In this document: one piece after another, positions 54,417 to 64,000 of the stretch
How the letters are laid out: every line of letters begins with the position of its first letter
Numbering within the stretch: position 1 is the first letter of the stretch
Source: Anastrepha obliqua
Taxonomy: Eukaryota; Arthropoda; Insecta; Diptera; Tephritidae
Reading direction: 5' to 3'
Assembly: GCF_027943255.1 (NCBI RefSeq)
Contig: NC_072893.1
Coordinates: 44,910,001-44,974,000, forward strand
Length of the DNA stretch: 64,000 bases
The notes under the pieces: generated by a model
What the model was told of the DNA's origin: nothing
The model's database searches: none
Seen by the model: the letters and a program-made list of their open reading frames with translations, nothing else
Translations under genes and position numbers: made by a program

Positions 54417-55360
54417 TTGGGTCGGGGAATAAATTCATAGCGTTTTATATATTCTTTTATGTTATAACGATTTATTTGCTGTTTGGCAAGGCGTAAGTAT
54501 TCATTCGATAGAATTCTTTCTGCTCTACGAAATTATGTTAATTGTGTTTTTGAGTTACTCATTTTTTTACTAGTTTAGAAGCTTAGAAATGGAATACCCA
54601 GGTGACCAAAATCAACATTTTCGATACCTGCTCTTCCTTCATCGATTCTCAATCGCCTTCAATCAATAGGATTTACTCATTGGGAATCAGCCTGACGAGC
54701 TCAACGAAAAAAGCAAGGAAAGTTGCCATCGACCAATACGCTGTCACAAACAGAGCATTTTGTACTCAATCGTCACGGGAGATGCGAAATGACAAAGAAA
54801 GGAGTGGGTGGCTCCAGGAGATACTCCAAAGCCGAGAGTTAAACCGGATTTTCGTCCAAGGAAGGTCCTGATATGTGTTTGGTGGAACTGTGAGGCGATG
54901 GTACACTGGGAAAATGCTCGAAAAGAACGCCTGGGGCAAGAAGGAGCTATACATTGTCCAGCTATACCTGAAAGAACCTGATCGACATGGTCAAACCATA
55001 CTCTTTCACGACAACGCCAGGCCCCATGTTCCCCAATACGTCAAAGCCGCACTCCACGAGCTCTAATGGGAGGACCTTCAGCGTCCGCCGTATTCTCCGG
55101 ACCTTCCACCGACCAATTACCATCATTTCCGCTCACGTCAAACCATATGAAGGGCATTGCCTTCGATAACAAAGAGGTTCTTAAAAGCTGACTCAACAAC
55201 TTCTTTGATAACAGATCAGGCAATTTTTAACGGAATGGCATCAACAGATTGGTCGAGAGGTGGGAAGAGGTTGTAAACAGCAACTTATTGATATATTTAT
55301 TGTTTTTTGTTTAAATAAAAGTCTTCGGTAAAAACGCTATGAACTTTTTCCCCAACCGAA
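54417..55360 (+). mobile_element. mariner, second copy of the 8.0 kb family, 944 bp, nested
   Basis: Left TIR TTGGGTCGGGGAATAAATTC, right (reverse complement) TTCGGTTGGGGAAAAAGTTC. The right TA is at 55361-55362; the left TA has become TT (54415-54416). It is inserted in a LINE reading frame. About 570 bp shorter than the 7972-9484 relative. Confidence 0.88.
54602..55290 (+). pseudogene. mariner transposase with DNA-binding region deleted
   Basis: KINIFDTCSSF marks the N-terminus. After a deletion comes TSSTKKARKVAIDQYAVTNR, then a damaged Asp 1 block (frameshifted VTGDAKWQRKEW-like DNA, where DEK appears as DAK), KPDFRPRKVLICVWWNCEAM-like DNA (frameshifted, 54850-54900) and KELYIVQL. Asp 2 is in LFHDNARPH (about 55002-55030); after a stop, Asp 3 region YSPDLPPTNYHHF has Asn in place of Asp. 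The text then fades to about 55290. At least four lesions. Confidence 0.83.
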
Positions 55361-55535
55361 TACCTTGGCTGCATGGTGACCTCCGAAGACGGCTCTGAGT
55401 AGGATATTGAGTGGAGGAGTAGCAAATCTATTTTACCTTTTGGCATCCTCGCGTCTTTGTGGCAAAATAAAAGGGGAATATTTAGTATTATGTCTATCGC
55501 TTTGAAAAAAGGTTAAAAGGGGAGCAGAGAGGGGT
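55361..55535 (+). pseudogene. LINE family B reverse transcriptase, right of nested mariner
   Basis: Continues the reading frame as YLGCMVTSEDGSE, a stop, DIEWRSSKSILPFGILASLW and QNKRG, the post-palm blocks of the same LINE. The end is ragged near 55535. Confidence 0.8.
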
Positions 55536-55801
55536 GTATCTTAAACCCATCTTAAAACTGAAAACCGCACTCTCCAGAGTCTTATAGTTTTTAAGTAATT
55601 TAATGTTAAAGTTTTGTAATTTAGCGAAAAGTTGGTGTTGTCATACACCTGAAATACGAACGAAGTTCGTATGCAGAGATGTTCAGTGGAGGGTTGATTG
55701 TAAAACTGTAGTATTTTTGCTGTAATGTAAAACAGCTGTAATTTAGAAACAATGATATTAAGCGTATCACAAAAAATAATAAAGTAATTAAAAGCCAAAA
55801 A
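55536..55801. other. no recognised gene
   Basis: AT-rich. Minus-strand AG sites (for example TATTTCAG near 55650) could be splice acceptors, but no exon with family content was found behind them. Confidence 0.35.
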
Positions 55802-56047
55802 TTACGGTTTATAAGAGTATTGTATTGCTTCGATCAGTTTTACAAACGGGTCCTTATGCTCGTTTCCTTTCAAAAAAATAACCCTCATCGGTCCAACTCC
55901 GGCTACGCAGTTCACAGTATTTTTGCGTAGAACTCCTTTCCGTGTTAAAACCATTGAACCCAAAATTAAAACGTCATTAGCGTGTGTGTAATAAGGAGGC
56001 ACAATAACCCCCATCCCCATCATTAACACTAAACTGAAATACTTCAT
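55802..56047 (-). CDS. candidate small secreted protein, 81 codons, MBF2-like look
   Basis: Start ATG at 56047, in a favourable CAAAATGA context. Residues 1-22 (MKYFSLVLMMGMGVIVPPYY...) look like a signal peptide with a probable cleavage after THA; the mature part starts NDVLILGSMVLTRKGV and later has RVIFLKGNEHKDPFVKLIEA before the stop. The order LGS, basic/Val stretch, F-x-K-G-N and I-x-A-I resembles the first half of insect MBF2-family secreted proteins, which usually run to 100-120 residues. The second half is missing: either a downstream exon exists (GTAATT follows directly) or this is a truncated copy. It could also be chance; no expression evidence. Confidence 0.35.
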   Translation of the reverse strand: MKYFSLVLMMGMGVIVPPYYTHANDVLILGSMVLTRKGVLRKNTVNCVAGVGPMRVIFLKGNEHKDPFVKLIEAIQYSYKP

Positions 56048-56519
56048 TTTTGTTCATATTTTTGTTTTCATTTGCAGGCATCCGGCAACACCATACTGTT
56101 GTCATTCCAATCTTCTTCTTATTCGCGTTTAAAATTGTAAAGTGATTGTATGGACAAATGCATTTGCATTTAATTTTAATGAAAATAATTCGAATATAAG
56201 GATAAAAATAAGTGAAAACACGCATGTGAGTGTATACTTAGTGAATTTTAGTGAAGTGTAAATAACATATAGTGTAATGTGCCAAACTATAGTGAAGTTC
56301 CCGAGGGCATTTTAAAGGCAAATAATTACGAAATTATTATTTCCCGAATAATTTTTCCGTTATAAAGAGGGAAACACTTAACACCTCACTAACATCTTCA
56401 CCAAGTTTCATTAATAAAGACATTATAGTTTGCCAAAAATTGCCCAATAGACATTATTGCGAATCCAGTCAAATAAAAACATCAACACGCGTAGCAAATT
56501 TACACTTTAACCTTTATAT
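56048..56519. other. no recognised gene
   Basis: AT-rich DNA upstream of the candidate secreted ORF on its strand. No clear TATA box or initiator could be assigned. Confidence 0.35.
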
Positions 56520-56910
56520 TCAATCTGCCCTCCTATACGGTCGCACCACATGACGCCTACAAACGTTTGTTGACGGCTGCCTGCGTCGTATTTTAGGATT
56601 TTTTTGGCCTGTTACAATGCCCAACTCGGATTTGCTAAACAAAGCTAACCAGCTTGACGTAGCGACTGAAATTCAAAAAAAAAGGAAGTGACAGTGGATA
56701 GAACATACACTTAGAAAAAGTGATGACAACGTGCCAAGCAGATCCAGCACTGGAATGCCTTCCAGCTGGTCAAAGAGTTGGCAGGCCAGGTACCACCTGG
56801 AGACGTTTAACAGAAACTGAAATGAACTCTCTTAGCCGTACGTGGAACTAACTGGGATATATAGTCCGTTGCCGAAGAAGCGTAGTTGGCGCCCTGTGCT
56901 CCAATAGAAG
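56520..56910 (+). pseudogene. LINE family B, C-terminal region
   Basis: Reads SALLYGRTT (LLYGCETW counterpart), LQTFVDGCLRRILGFFWPVT, NSDLLNKANQLDVATEI, RKWQWIEHTLRKSDDNVPSR, then frameshifted GRPGTTWRR and NEMNSLSRTWN-like blocks ending about WRPVL (56900). This is the order of the BovB/RTE-like C-terminus seen at 32.7 kb. No catalytic motif; two or more frameshifts. Confidence 0.83.
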
Positions 56911-57719
56911 TTAAATGAAAAAATAACTGCAATAATATATGGAATATGCATCATTGGTTTAATTGCCCCCAGCAGTGCATGCCCTGACTTTGTCACATGT
57001 TGCTGCTCTTTTACTAATATTCTACGCTCTTTTAATTCCCATTTAAATGACATTTCCTCCTGTCATAGTATTTATTTTAGTAAAAATATTGTATTGCTTT
57101 TTCACTGATGATTTCCCTCGCATTCGTTTGTGTTTAATTTCGCTAGCGATACCCAATGAGGCCGTGCAGGGTGAATGAAGCTGGCTGGAAAATATGAAAA
57201 AATAAAAATAAAAATGTATCGGAAAACGGAAATGGGTATAGGAATAGGAAAAAGAATTGTGCTTCATGGCCAATTTCCGGCGATGTCGAGCCCACAGCTG
57301 CTACGAATGCGCCACGATGTGCTTCCATTGTTCCGTGGCGTGGGCGTGTAAGTGCAAAATGTGAAATGACGCTGAATGTTATCAATGCGGGTGTGTGTGT
57401 GCGTGTGTGTGTGATCAATCGACATAAATTCACATCACGTATTCATACACTCGCATGCTTAAGTACCCGAGCGCACTGTAACGCATACATTGGTATGTAT
57501 GTATGAGTACCCGAAAGTACACCTAAAATAAATATTGATGCTGTTATAAATGTAAAGACATATTTTTATTTGTATTGATAAAGCTTCAGCGATTAAATGG
57601 GGACTCAGTTTACGCGCCAGCTCCAATGAGTGTGTTTTTTGTATTTTTTTTGTATTTTTTTTTGTATTTTGTTATGCGGACTGGGATGTCAAATCTTCTA
57701 AAGAAGCATGCGCGATTGG
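56911..57719. other. no recognised gene; TG and T tracts
   Basis: TG tract at 57391-57412, TATG at 57494-57503, T-rich run at 57635-57667. Frames at 57043-57433 are compositional. Confidence 0.5.
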
Positions 57720-58140
57720 TTTGCTCTTTGCGCGACTGAGCACCTACGGACTAAAATCAACTCCTCCATCTCTTAATCCTGCTGTTCCTTCCGGGGTCGT
57801 ATACAACAGACCAACTAACAAGGTTCTCATAGGGGTTATAAAGGGCCTCTGCACTATTGGCACCCTAGTCAGTAGAATGGAGGTACCGGACAATGATTTC
57901 TGCAGGAGTTGTATAGATAAAGAAGAAATTGAATTGGTACAACACCTCTTCTGTGGATTTCCCGTACTTCCAAGAAGCCGTGCCAAATATTTTGGCGATT
58001 ATTTCCTTGAAGAGCTGGGAAATTTTCAAAACGTTTCACTGGAGGGACTAGTTAGCTTCTTAAACAGGTCTAAGTGGTGTAAGCAACTTATGTTATGTAG
58101 TTAGAGGATGATAATCAAATGCTGGTTCCACAATGGGCTT
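57720..58140 (+). pseudogene. I-group LINE C-terminal region
   Basis: The open frame 57721-58104 includes LIGVIKGLCTIGTLVSRMEV (GVLTGHCxIGxxxxRxG counterpart), NDFCRSCIDKEEIELVQHLF with CGF (C-x2-C ... H-x4-C zinc-like pattern, 57895-57960), RSRAKYFGDYFLEELG and LEGLVSFLNRSKW. The family's usual stop region follows at 58102 and the 3' UTR has CTGGTTCCACAATGGGC (58120-58136). 5'-truncated; open, but without a start or RNase H. Confidence 0.8.
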
Positions 58141-58590
58141 TAGCGCCATCGAGTGTCTTGTTTAGACAAGCAACGGGGCTAACCTCACCTTATTTTCCTG
58201 GGCCGTCAGTTAAGATACTCCTCCGTAAGTCGGGCTATTTGGATGCTTCTTCCCTTCAGTTGTTTTTTAGGCTTAGGAGGCTCAACGTTATTATCTTCAC
58301 AAATTCATTTCCCGTGTCCCACTTTTCAACCGAGGAAAGCACGAACTAATTCGTTTGCGTTCATTGTACAATTCAGTTGTGGTTCAACTTTATTTCTTGA
58401 GCCTGAACATCTAACACACTCTGGAATTACATGTTCAGGGCTCTCTATTTCGTTCTCTCAGAGCTGACAGAATCGACAATTTTTGCGCTTGAAACTAGGT
58501 AAGGATTGTCTATAACAGCCGTGACCAGTCAAATATTGAGTCAAGTAGAAACTGAGGCTGATCGTTAGGTATCCAGGCATGCAGGTCAGG
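58141..58590 (-). pseudogene. RNase H-type LINE 3' region, opposite strand
   Basis: The minus strand reads YLTGHGCYRQSLPSFKRKNC, then CRFC and, after a frameshift, ESPEHVIPECVRCSGSR: a GHG block and a C-x2-C ... H-x4-C pattern like those near the C-terminus of I/R1-type elements (about 58370-58550). The remainder towards 58150 matches no block. It lies head to tail against the previous fragment on the other strand. Confidence 0.55.
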
Positions 58591-59000
58591 TATCAGATAC
58601 TTTCTCATCTACCTCTTTGTCCCGTGTTTCACTGCCTCCTGGGTTATTTCACTATGTTGTGGTATTTTTCACAGGCTTTGTGGTAGCGCTTTACCCTCTA
58701 GTGGCCCTGTGCACCCAGAACAAGTCTGTTGCTTTATCAAACTCTTCTCCCCATGGGACTGCCGTCAAGCATTACGTCGTGGAGGGGGGCATGATGGCGA
58801 ATTAGTTGCCGCTCTTACACCGTAGTCTTTCGAGGTCCTTCGTTTCTTCATAGTCTCTGCTAAGACATCGGATACTGTCGTCCATGCTTTGTAGCATAGT
58901 TTGCACGAAAGACTTAGGGTCGTAATTTCTGCCAAATATGCAGCAAACCTTCAGTGTAGAGTCATTGAATGGCCTACATTCTAAAAATATGCGCATCCAT
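58591..59000 (-). other. probable further LINE DNA, unresolved
   Basis: A minus frame at 58996-58802 (RIFLECRPFNDSTLKVCCIF and SFVQTMLQSMDDSI) has no motif I can name. Its position directly upstream of the minus-strand LINE piece suggests that it belongs to the same copy. Confidence 0.25.
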
Positions 59001-59339
59001 GACCGGTTAAAAACTAAGACAGATAAAAACCCACTTCTTCATGTTTCCTTTCAAGCCAGCTTCGCAAATCTGGAATCCATCTATGTTGCTAAGTTGGGGT
59101 AATAGTTTCCACTGCTACGAAGCGTTGCGTTTTACTCCCTGCTAACATTGCAGCTTCGTTACCCCCCTGTTCAATGAGGGTGTATGATGTTTTTGTGATG
59201 ACAAATATGACCTTGATAGTCAAGCGCTATGTTGTGCTGATTTACAGAATTTGTATAAGATAGTTCAGTATATGTATGTGTGTATGTAGCTGTTCGTAAT
59301 TCCGCACTGACTCAAACGTTCAAAACAAAGGGTAGTTAC
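59001..59339. other. no recognised feature
   Basis: Short TATG tract at 59270-59286; nothing else. Confidence 0.4.
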
Positions 59340-59600
59340 ATTTCAACACCTAAACGTCAACGACACCGTTGGACTTCTTTCTTTGGGGTTATTTGAAAGA
59401 AAAGGTGTACGTCGATAAACCAACATCAATTCAAGAGCTAAAGTATGAGATAATTCTTCACATTAACGGCATAGAACCTCAATTATGCCTCAGCGTTATC
59501 GAAAATTTGGACCATCGGATGGAGGTCTGCCGCCGAGATTGCGCTGGCCATACGTAATTGAGTCATACCAATATTATCATAATAAAGAGAGATAATAATA
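59340..59600 (+). pseudogene. DD41D transposase C-terminal fragment
   Basis: The DNA reads HLNVNDTV then PLDFFLWGYLKEKVYVDKP (third catalytic Asp in PLDFF, about 59368), TSIQELKYEIILHINGIEPQ and VIENLDHRMEVCRRDCAGH to a stop at 59555-59557. All upstream domains are missing. Wording close to, but distinct from, the 37 kb copy. Confidence 0.75.
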
Positions 59601-59989
59601 ATTTTCTAAAAAAATTTTATTTTATTCAAAATCAACACCGGCCCTTGAAACTTAACCATCCTTTATATGCATTCTCAATACAACAAAAACGTGAAACGGG
59701 GACGTGCATATATGTGGCTATAACTTCTTGAAACCAATATTTTTCGTTTTGCTGGTTTTCAGAGAAGAAGACATGGAAACTACAACTTAACTCAAAAAAT
59801 TAAGAGTCATGCAGTTATCGTTGCTATATATGCAAATCACGCCTTCTTCTCCTTCCTCCACTTTATTTAAGATTATATCTTCTTATATACAACAAAATTT
59901 CTCTTAATGCTAGAAATTTATACATTACAATATACAACTGTTATAATTATACAAACAATTTTATAGTGAATAATTTAATACATATCATA
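59601..59989. other. no recognised gene
   Basis: AT-rich. The right TIR of the preceding element was not identified. Confidence 0.4.
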
Positions 59990-60640
59990 GTTCAATCATT
60001 TTGCAGTTCAGACGCCCAGCATTCATACCATCGTTTCGGTGGTCTTCCAGGTGGTCTATTGGCTATTGGCTTATTCTCCATTGCGATTCTGGCTATACGG
60101 TCAGGTCTCATGCTCTTTACATGTTTTGCCACTCTTTCCGACGCCGTCGATCCATTTGCAGATGCCTTGAACATCACTTCGTTTCTGATATGATCAAGCC
60201 TTGTGCGCCCACAAAGCGCTCTGAGCGTTTGGATTTCTATGGTGGTAGGGATACGCTGTGTTGTGTATCTGCACGGGCTTTGACTGTAAATGTCATGACA
60301 TGTCTCTCAGGTACCTAGGAATTCGTGCTGCTCCGCCAAATCCTTATGCGATGATATTGTCGATCCCAAGTACTGAAAACTCATGACTTGTTCTATGCTT
60401 CGCTCGTACACGACCAGTTTACACCTCAACGGTTGTTTCGCCACGGTCTTGGTGCATTATTTTACGTATCTGCTAAAATCACAGCAACATCTGCATAACA
60501 GACAATCTTGATTTCATTTGCGCCCATTTTGTATTCATTTGCCGGCGCTGATTTTACAGTGGAGATAATCTCAATGAAAATCATATTAAATAGAACTGGG
60601 CTTAAACTGTCACCCTGCCTGCTGCTTATAGATATAGGTA
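59990..60640 (-). pseudogene. LINE family D (RTE-like): RT active site to C-terminus
   Basis: From 60630 down, the minus strand reads ISSRQGDSLSPVLFNMIFIE, NEIKIVCYADVAVILADT (active site YADD changed to YADV, about 60480-60515), then heavily shifted middle blocks. The C-terminus follows: RIARIAMENKPIANRPPGRP with PKRWYECW (59992-60100). The RPPGRPPKRW ending distinguishes this family from A-C. Inert. Confidence 0.82.
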
Positions 60641-60759
60641 GTTTTTGTTAATTTTTCATTATTTATACTTAAGAAGGTACTATTATTTTTGTCGATATCC
60701 TTAACAAGTTGTATTATTCTGTTATCAATGTTTCACACACGATTTAGAAATCTCTAATT

Positions 60760-62045
60760 TTCTTAAGAGCTCCCGTTCATTCGTTCATAAGCTTCGCCGT
60801 GAAATGGAAGCATCCGGCGGCGATGCGGAATCTGTTGCAAAATGCAAGAAAAACGAGAAACGTTCTGACACTGTCCGATCTGCAGAATTCATACCGCAAC
60901 CGCAAGCGATCAATGACGAGCAACCTTCAAAATCAATGAGGGCTCTTGCGAGAAGCTCAATGTGTCTGAGGGTATTATCCATTCTTGTTGTTGTTAAAGT
61001 GGTTGAGTATTTCTAGTGAAATAATCCTAATGAGCGACAAACGTCGTTTTACTACCACTGTGCGTGTGTGATGTCTTGGTTTTTTTTGTGTTTCAGTTGC
61101 GTCAAATCCATTTCGAGAGGTCCAAGTATAACAGCAAACATTTTATCTCTGTGTCTGAGATTTCATTAACTTGCTATAAGAAAGGCTTACCGAAAAAGCG
61201 AAGTCTTGCTCTAGTTAGACCAGGACAATCGCATAAGTAGTGGAAAATCCTTTCTTTCTCCCCCTTCCGCCTGTCCTTAGTCCACCTCCGGTATAAGTTC
61301 TACGTTATGCGCCGAAGGCAGTTTATGTGGGAGCTAACAAGAGAATCGCGAGTTATCCGATCAAAACATCTTCTAAACAAAATTAAACACCCTGAAACGC
61401 CTGAGATATTATGGTTTTTCTTTTGCCGAATACAATTTTGACCAAGACCAACTGCAGAAATGACCAGAATGACAAATGGCTTTGAATCCTACAGAGACTC
61501 CTTTTGCAATGCTCACGCAATTTCCAGCCACTGCTATGGTGTCAGGTGTTGTGAACAAAAAAGGACAAAGACTCCTTGTATTTACTCCTGAATAACAAAG
61601 GCGTAAATTCTGCGGCATGTATCGAGGTTCCAGAAACAGGAGTGAAACCCTGAATTGATAATGTATGCGTTGACAACCCATACATTTTACAGCAAGGCTC
61701 TGCGTCTTCTCACAAAGCGATGGCGACACAATATTGGTTGACAGAAAATTTCCATGACCACATAACATCGAAGTTATGGCCGTCTAACGCCCCAGACCTT
61801 AATCCTCTGGATTGCTACGTACGGGACGTAGTTGATCGTGAAACCATTAAGCAGCCTCATAACATGATTTCTTCTTTGAAGGCTGCAGTTAATACCGTTA
61901 TGGTCTATATGAATAAGAAGCATTCGATTCGGGCATGCAATCGCTTCCGGACCCCCATCTAGGAGATTATTGCAGCTAATGAAAATTTATTGAATGATTT
62001 TTCTATCATAAGAATTGCAATTCATAGAATTAAATGTGAATAAAT
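60760..62045 (+). pseudogene. Tc1-like (DD37D spacing) transposase split by a LINE tail
   Basis: N-terminal piece, from about 60787: KLRREMEASGGDAESVAKCK, RSDTVRSAEFIPQPQAIND, SKSMRALAR, then frameshifted MNVSEGIIH (to about 60984). After a roughly 300-bp insertion the text resumes at 61289 with RYKFYVMRRRQFMWELTRES, SKHLLNKIKHPE, a frameshifted Asp 1 block (WFF..EYNFDQDQ), TAMVSGVVNKKGQRLL, QQGSASSHKAMATQYWL with Asp 2 changed to Gly, and APDLNPLDCYVRDV with Asp 3 37 residues later; tail RACNRFRTPI. TIRs were not located. Confidence 0.82.
60985..61288 (-). mobile_element. LINE 3' fragment nested in the Tc1-like gene
   Basis: On the minus strand it begins FHYLCDCPGLTRARLRFFGK (about 61185-61245), the C-terminal H-x-x-C-x-C end of an I- or Jockey-group protein, continues through about 150 bases of 3' UTR and ends in an AAC repeat (TTGTTGTTGTT on the plus strand, 60986-60996). 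Both edges coincide with the gap in the host transposase. No convincing target duplication was found. Confidence 0.72.
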
Positions 62046-62892
62046 AAATAAAAAACACGTGAAGTTTCACCAAATTTTGCTAAATAAAAGCTAATTAGTT
62101 TTACTCTCCAGTTGTCCACAAAAGTCGTACGCTCACTGGATTTTAAGACTTCCGCCAAGATATGAAGATTTCCGTGAGCTGAACTGATTTAAAAATACCC
62201 CCAGAAATCCGGATTTTTTAAATAAAATTAGTTGTAGCAAGTATTCTTGGGCACAGCAACGGACACAGTAGTAAAAAGCAAATATTTTCACCGTTAATTC
62301 AAGCTTGCCCGTTAAGGAGCTACGTATAGAATTTTCAAAAAATCGATTTTTTTTTACAGATTATTATTCCTTATAGTTTTAGGCGTATTTCGGTACAAGT
62401 CGATTGTAAAAATTCCCCATAAATACAAATTTATGGTGAAAAGTGTAACTGTCCGACGGAGTTTGATGCGCACAGGTAGCTGTCCTTCGTTTGAGCTACT
62501 TGAACGTTTAAACTCTTTTTTCTCGAAACTACTTTTTTCGGCACGGTCTGCATGATAACTCTTACAGCTTTTAATTTTTTTTGATGCGGTTTTTTTTTTA
62601 AATATTCAAAAGTGTTTTCTCTATAGACTGTCGAGCCGGATTTTTGATATTTTTATCTATTAAAAAAATTTATAAACATAATTAAAGATGACGTAAAATA
62701 CCTACTTTTTTTTTTAAATGCTGTAAATTGCAACTACAACTTTATTTTACAAGATTTTTTTTACCTTTTACAGATCCATCAAATTTCAAGGAGAAATGAT
62801 GCACACCGTGGAACGTCTGGTTTTACATTGTACTTTGGGTCACCTGATTTTTTATATACTAATTTTTGTAAAGAAAAATTAAAATACATTTG
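62046..62892. other. AT-rich DNA with a TTAA-element-like phrase
   Basis: 62500-62545 reads AACGTTTAAACTCTTTTTTC then TCGAAACTAC, resembling the interior phrase of the TTAA elements at 22.5 and 25.6 kb. Neither TIR nor TTAA pair could be paired up, so no element is called. Nothing else. Confidence 0.35.
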
Positions 62893-62897
62893 TTTTA

Positions 62898-63717
62898 GTT
62901 TCTTCTTCTTAATTGGCGCGATAACCGCTTACGCGATTTTGGCCGAGATTAACAAAGCGCGCCAGTCGTTTCTTTCTCGTGCTAGCCGGCGCCAGTTGGA
63001 CACATCAAGTGAAGCCAAGTCCTTCTCCACCTGATCTTTCCAACGCAGAGGAGGCCTTCCTCTTCCTCTGCTACCACCAGCTGGTACCGCATCGAATACT
63101 TTCAAGGCCGGAGCGTTTGTATCCATTCGGACGACATGACCCAGCCAACGAAGCCGCTGGATCTTTATTCGCTGCGCTATGCCTATGTCGTCGTAAAGCT
63201 CATACAGCTCATCGTTCCATCGTCTGCGATATTCGCCGTTGCCAACGTGCAAAGGTCCAAAAATCTTCCGCAGAATCTTTCTCTCGAACACTCCAAGCGT
63301 CGCTTCATCGGATGTTGTCATCGTCCAAGCTTCTGCGCCATACGTTAGGACGGGCATGATGAGAGTCTTGTAGAATGTTAATTTTGTTCGTCGAGAGAGG
63401 ACTTTACTGCCCAATTGCCTACTTAGTCCAAAGTAGCACTTGTTGGCAAGAGAGATTCTACGTTGGATTTCAAGGCTGACATTGTTATCGGTGTTAATGC
63501 TGGTTCCTAAATACACGAAGTCTTTTACAACCTCAAAATTATAACTGTCTACAGTGACGTGGGTGCCGATACGCGAGTGCGCCGACTGTTTGTTTGAAGA
63601 CAGGAGGTACTTCGTTTTGTCCTCGTTCACCACCAAACCCATTCGCTTTGCCTCTTTATCCAGTTTGGAGAAGGCAGAACTAACAGCGCGGTTGTTAAGG
63701 CCGATGATGTCAATATT
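62898..63717 (-). pseudogene. LINE family A, 5'-truncated copy with long open frame
   Basis: The frame is open from 63717 to the stop before 62929 (about 263 codons, 237 after the first Met). It starts NIDIIGLNNRAVSSAFSKLD, i.e. just past the YADD active site, so the catalytic motif is cut off at the 5' truncation. It continues MGLVVNEDKTKYLLSSNKQS, YNFEVVKDFVYLGTSINTDN, LEIQRRISLANKCYFGLSRQ, GAEAWTM, RRRWNDELYELYDDIG, IQRLRWLGHVVRMD and GRGRPPLRWKDQVEKDL. The 3' end reads GCGCCAATTAAGAAGAAG (about 62900-62918), an AAG tail. The freshest LINE copy in the window; it could only make a non-catalytic tail piece. Confidence 0.9.
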
Positions 63718-63904
63718 GTTTTAGTTTAGGTACTAATAAATAGTGTGTAAACATTTTTTAAATTTATTCTTATTTTTATCCCTTTTAAAAATAGTTTTTC
63801 TTTTAGCGCATTTTCGGCGCTGCTGGACGTATGCAACCCCTTAATTCAACACATAGTGCCCTACGCGGCGAAACACAATTCATTTAATTTATGTATGGAG
63901 GTTG
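63718..63904. other. no recognised feature
   Basis: T-rich DNA between the LINE truncation point and the last mariner. Confidence 0.4.
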
Positions 63905-64000
63905 AATTAGTCTTAAAGGTTTTTTTCGAAGATTTGGGGCTTTATTGTGAAAAAACGGTACAAAATATTTTATTCGAAGTATTGGCCATCGCTAGCTACA
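63905..64000 (-). pseudogene. mariner transposase C-terminus, runs off the window
   Basis: The minus strand reads VASDGQYFE followed by TAA (63970-63972), the standard end of mauritiana-type transposases (WEKVVASDGQYFE), then a short 3' UTR with CTTCGAAAAAAACCTTTAAG, the likely TIR (63917-63936). The rest of the element lies beyond position 64000. Confidence 0.7.

Overview
This is eukaryotic nuclear DNA, AT-rich and almost entirely built of decayed transposable elements. No bacterial operon, rRNA, tRNA gene, CRISPR array or intact host gene is visible. The element content (mariner elements of several subfamilies, rosa-type DD41D and DD37D Tc1/mariner elements, I-, R1-, Jockey- and RTE-like non-LTR retrotransposons, TATG/TG microsatellites) and a short CCT-theta gene fragment of insect type point to a fly. 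A large repeat-rich genome of a true fruit fly (Tephritidae) or another acalyptrate fly is my best guess; the species level is inference.

Layout. 0-4.7 kb: the edge of a mariner, LINE scraps, an RNase H-bearing LINE 3' end and a DD34D mariner. 6.2-7.0 kb: start of a reverse transcriptase domain. 8.0-9.5 kb: nearly full-length mariner with terminal inverted repeats (TIRs) and TA duplications. 9.8-10.8 kb: internally deleted mauritiana-type mariner. 12.1-18.3 kb: LINE fragments of four kinds on both strands, then the end of a probable Kolobok transposase. 20.1-21.0 kb: DD41D element. 22.5-26.3 kb: two nearly identical TTAA-flanked elements in inverted orientation. 26.4-27.4 kb: CCT-theta pseudogene fragment ending at a mariner. 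28.7-30.2 kb: DD41D element carrying a tRNA-derived SINE. 30.6-32.9 kb: three LINE fragments. 33.2-33.8 kb: GA-rich tandem duplication. 34.5-39.6 kb: DD37D, DD41D, DD34D and Tc1-like elements. 40.9-42.8 kb: DD37D element split by an R1-like LINE. 43.8-45.7 kb: one LINE nested in another with an 11-bp target duplication. 47.3-49.2 kb: two mariners. 50.6-53.4 kb: a stack of mariner, DD41D, SINE, mariner and a TTAA-type remnant. 54.0-55.5 kb: LINE split by a mariner. 56.5-64 kb: more LINE fragments, a Tc1-like element split by a LINE tail, and the end of another mariner.

The only candidate host coding material is the CCT-theta fragment (a pseudogene) and an 81-codon ORF at 55.8-56.0 kb with a signal peptide and an MBF2-like look. 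The strongest leads are: the SINE family (four copies, one with visible target duplication and pol III boxes); the TTAA element pair linked to a Kolobok-like protein end; and a DD41D subfamily whose two copies share the same loss of the DNA-binding domain, which implies spread by a transposase made elsewhere. The dense, truncated, mixed-strand content also resembles piRNA-cluster DNA, a testable hypothesis only.

All family calls come from reading translated motifs by eye. Clade names for non-LTR elements are the least certain; boundaries without TIRs or target duplications are good to about 20-50 bases.
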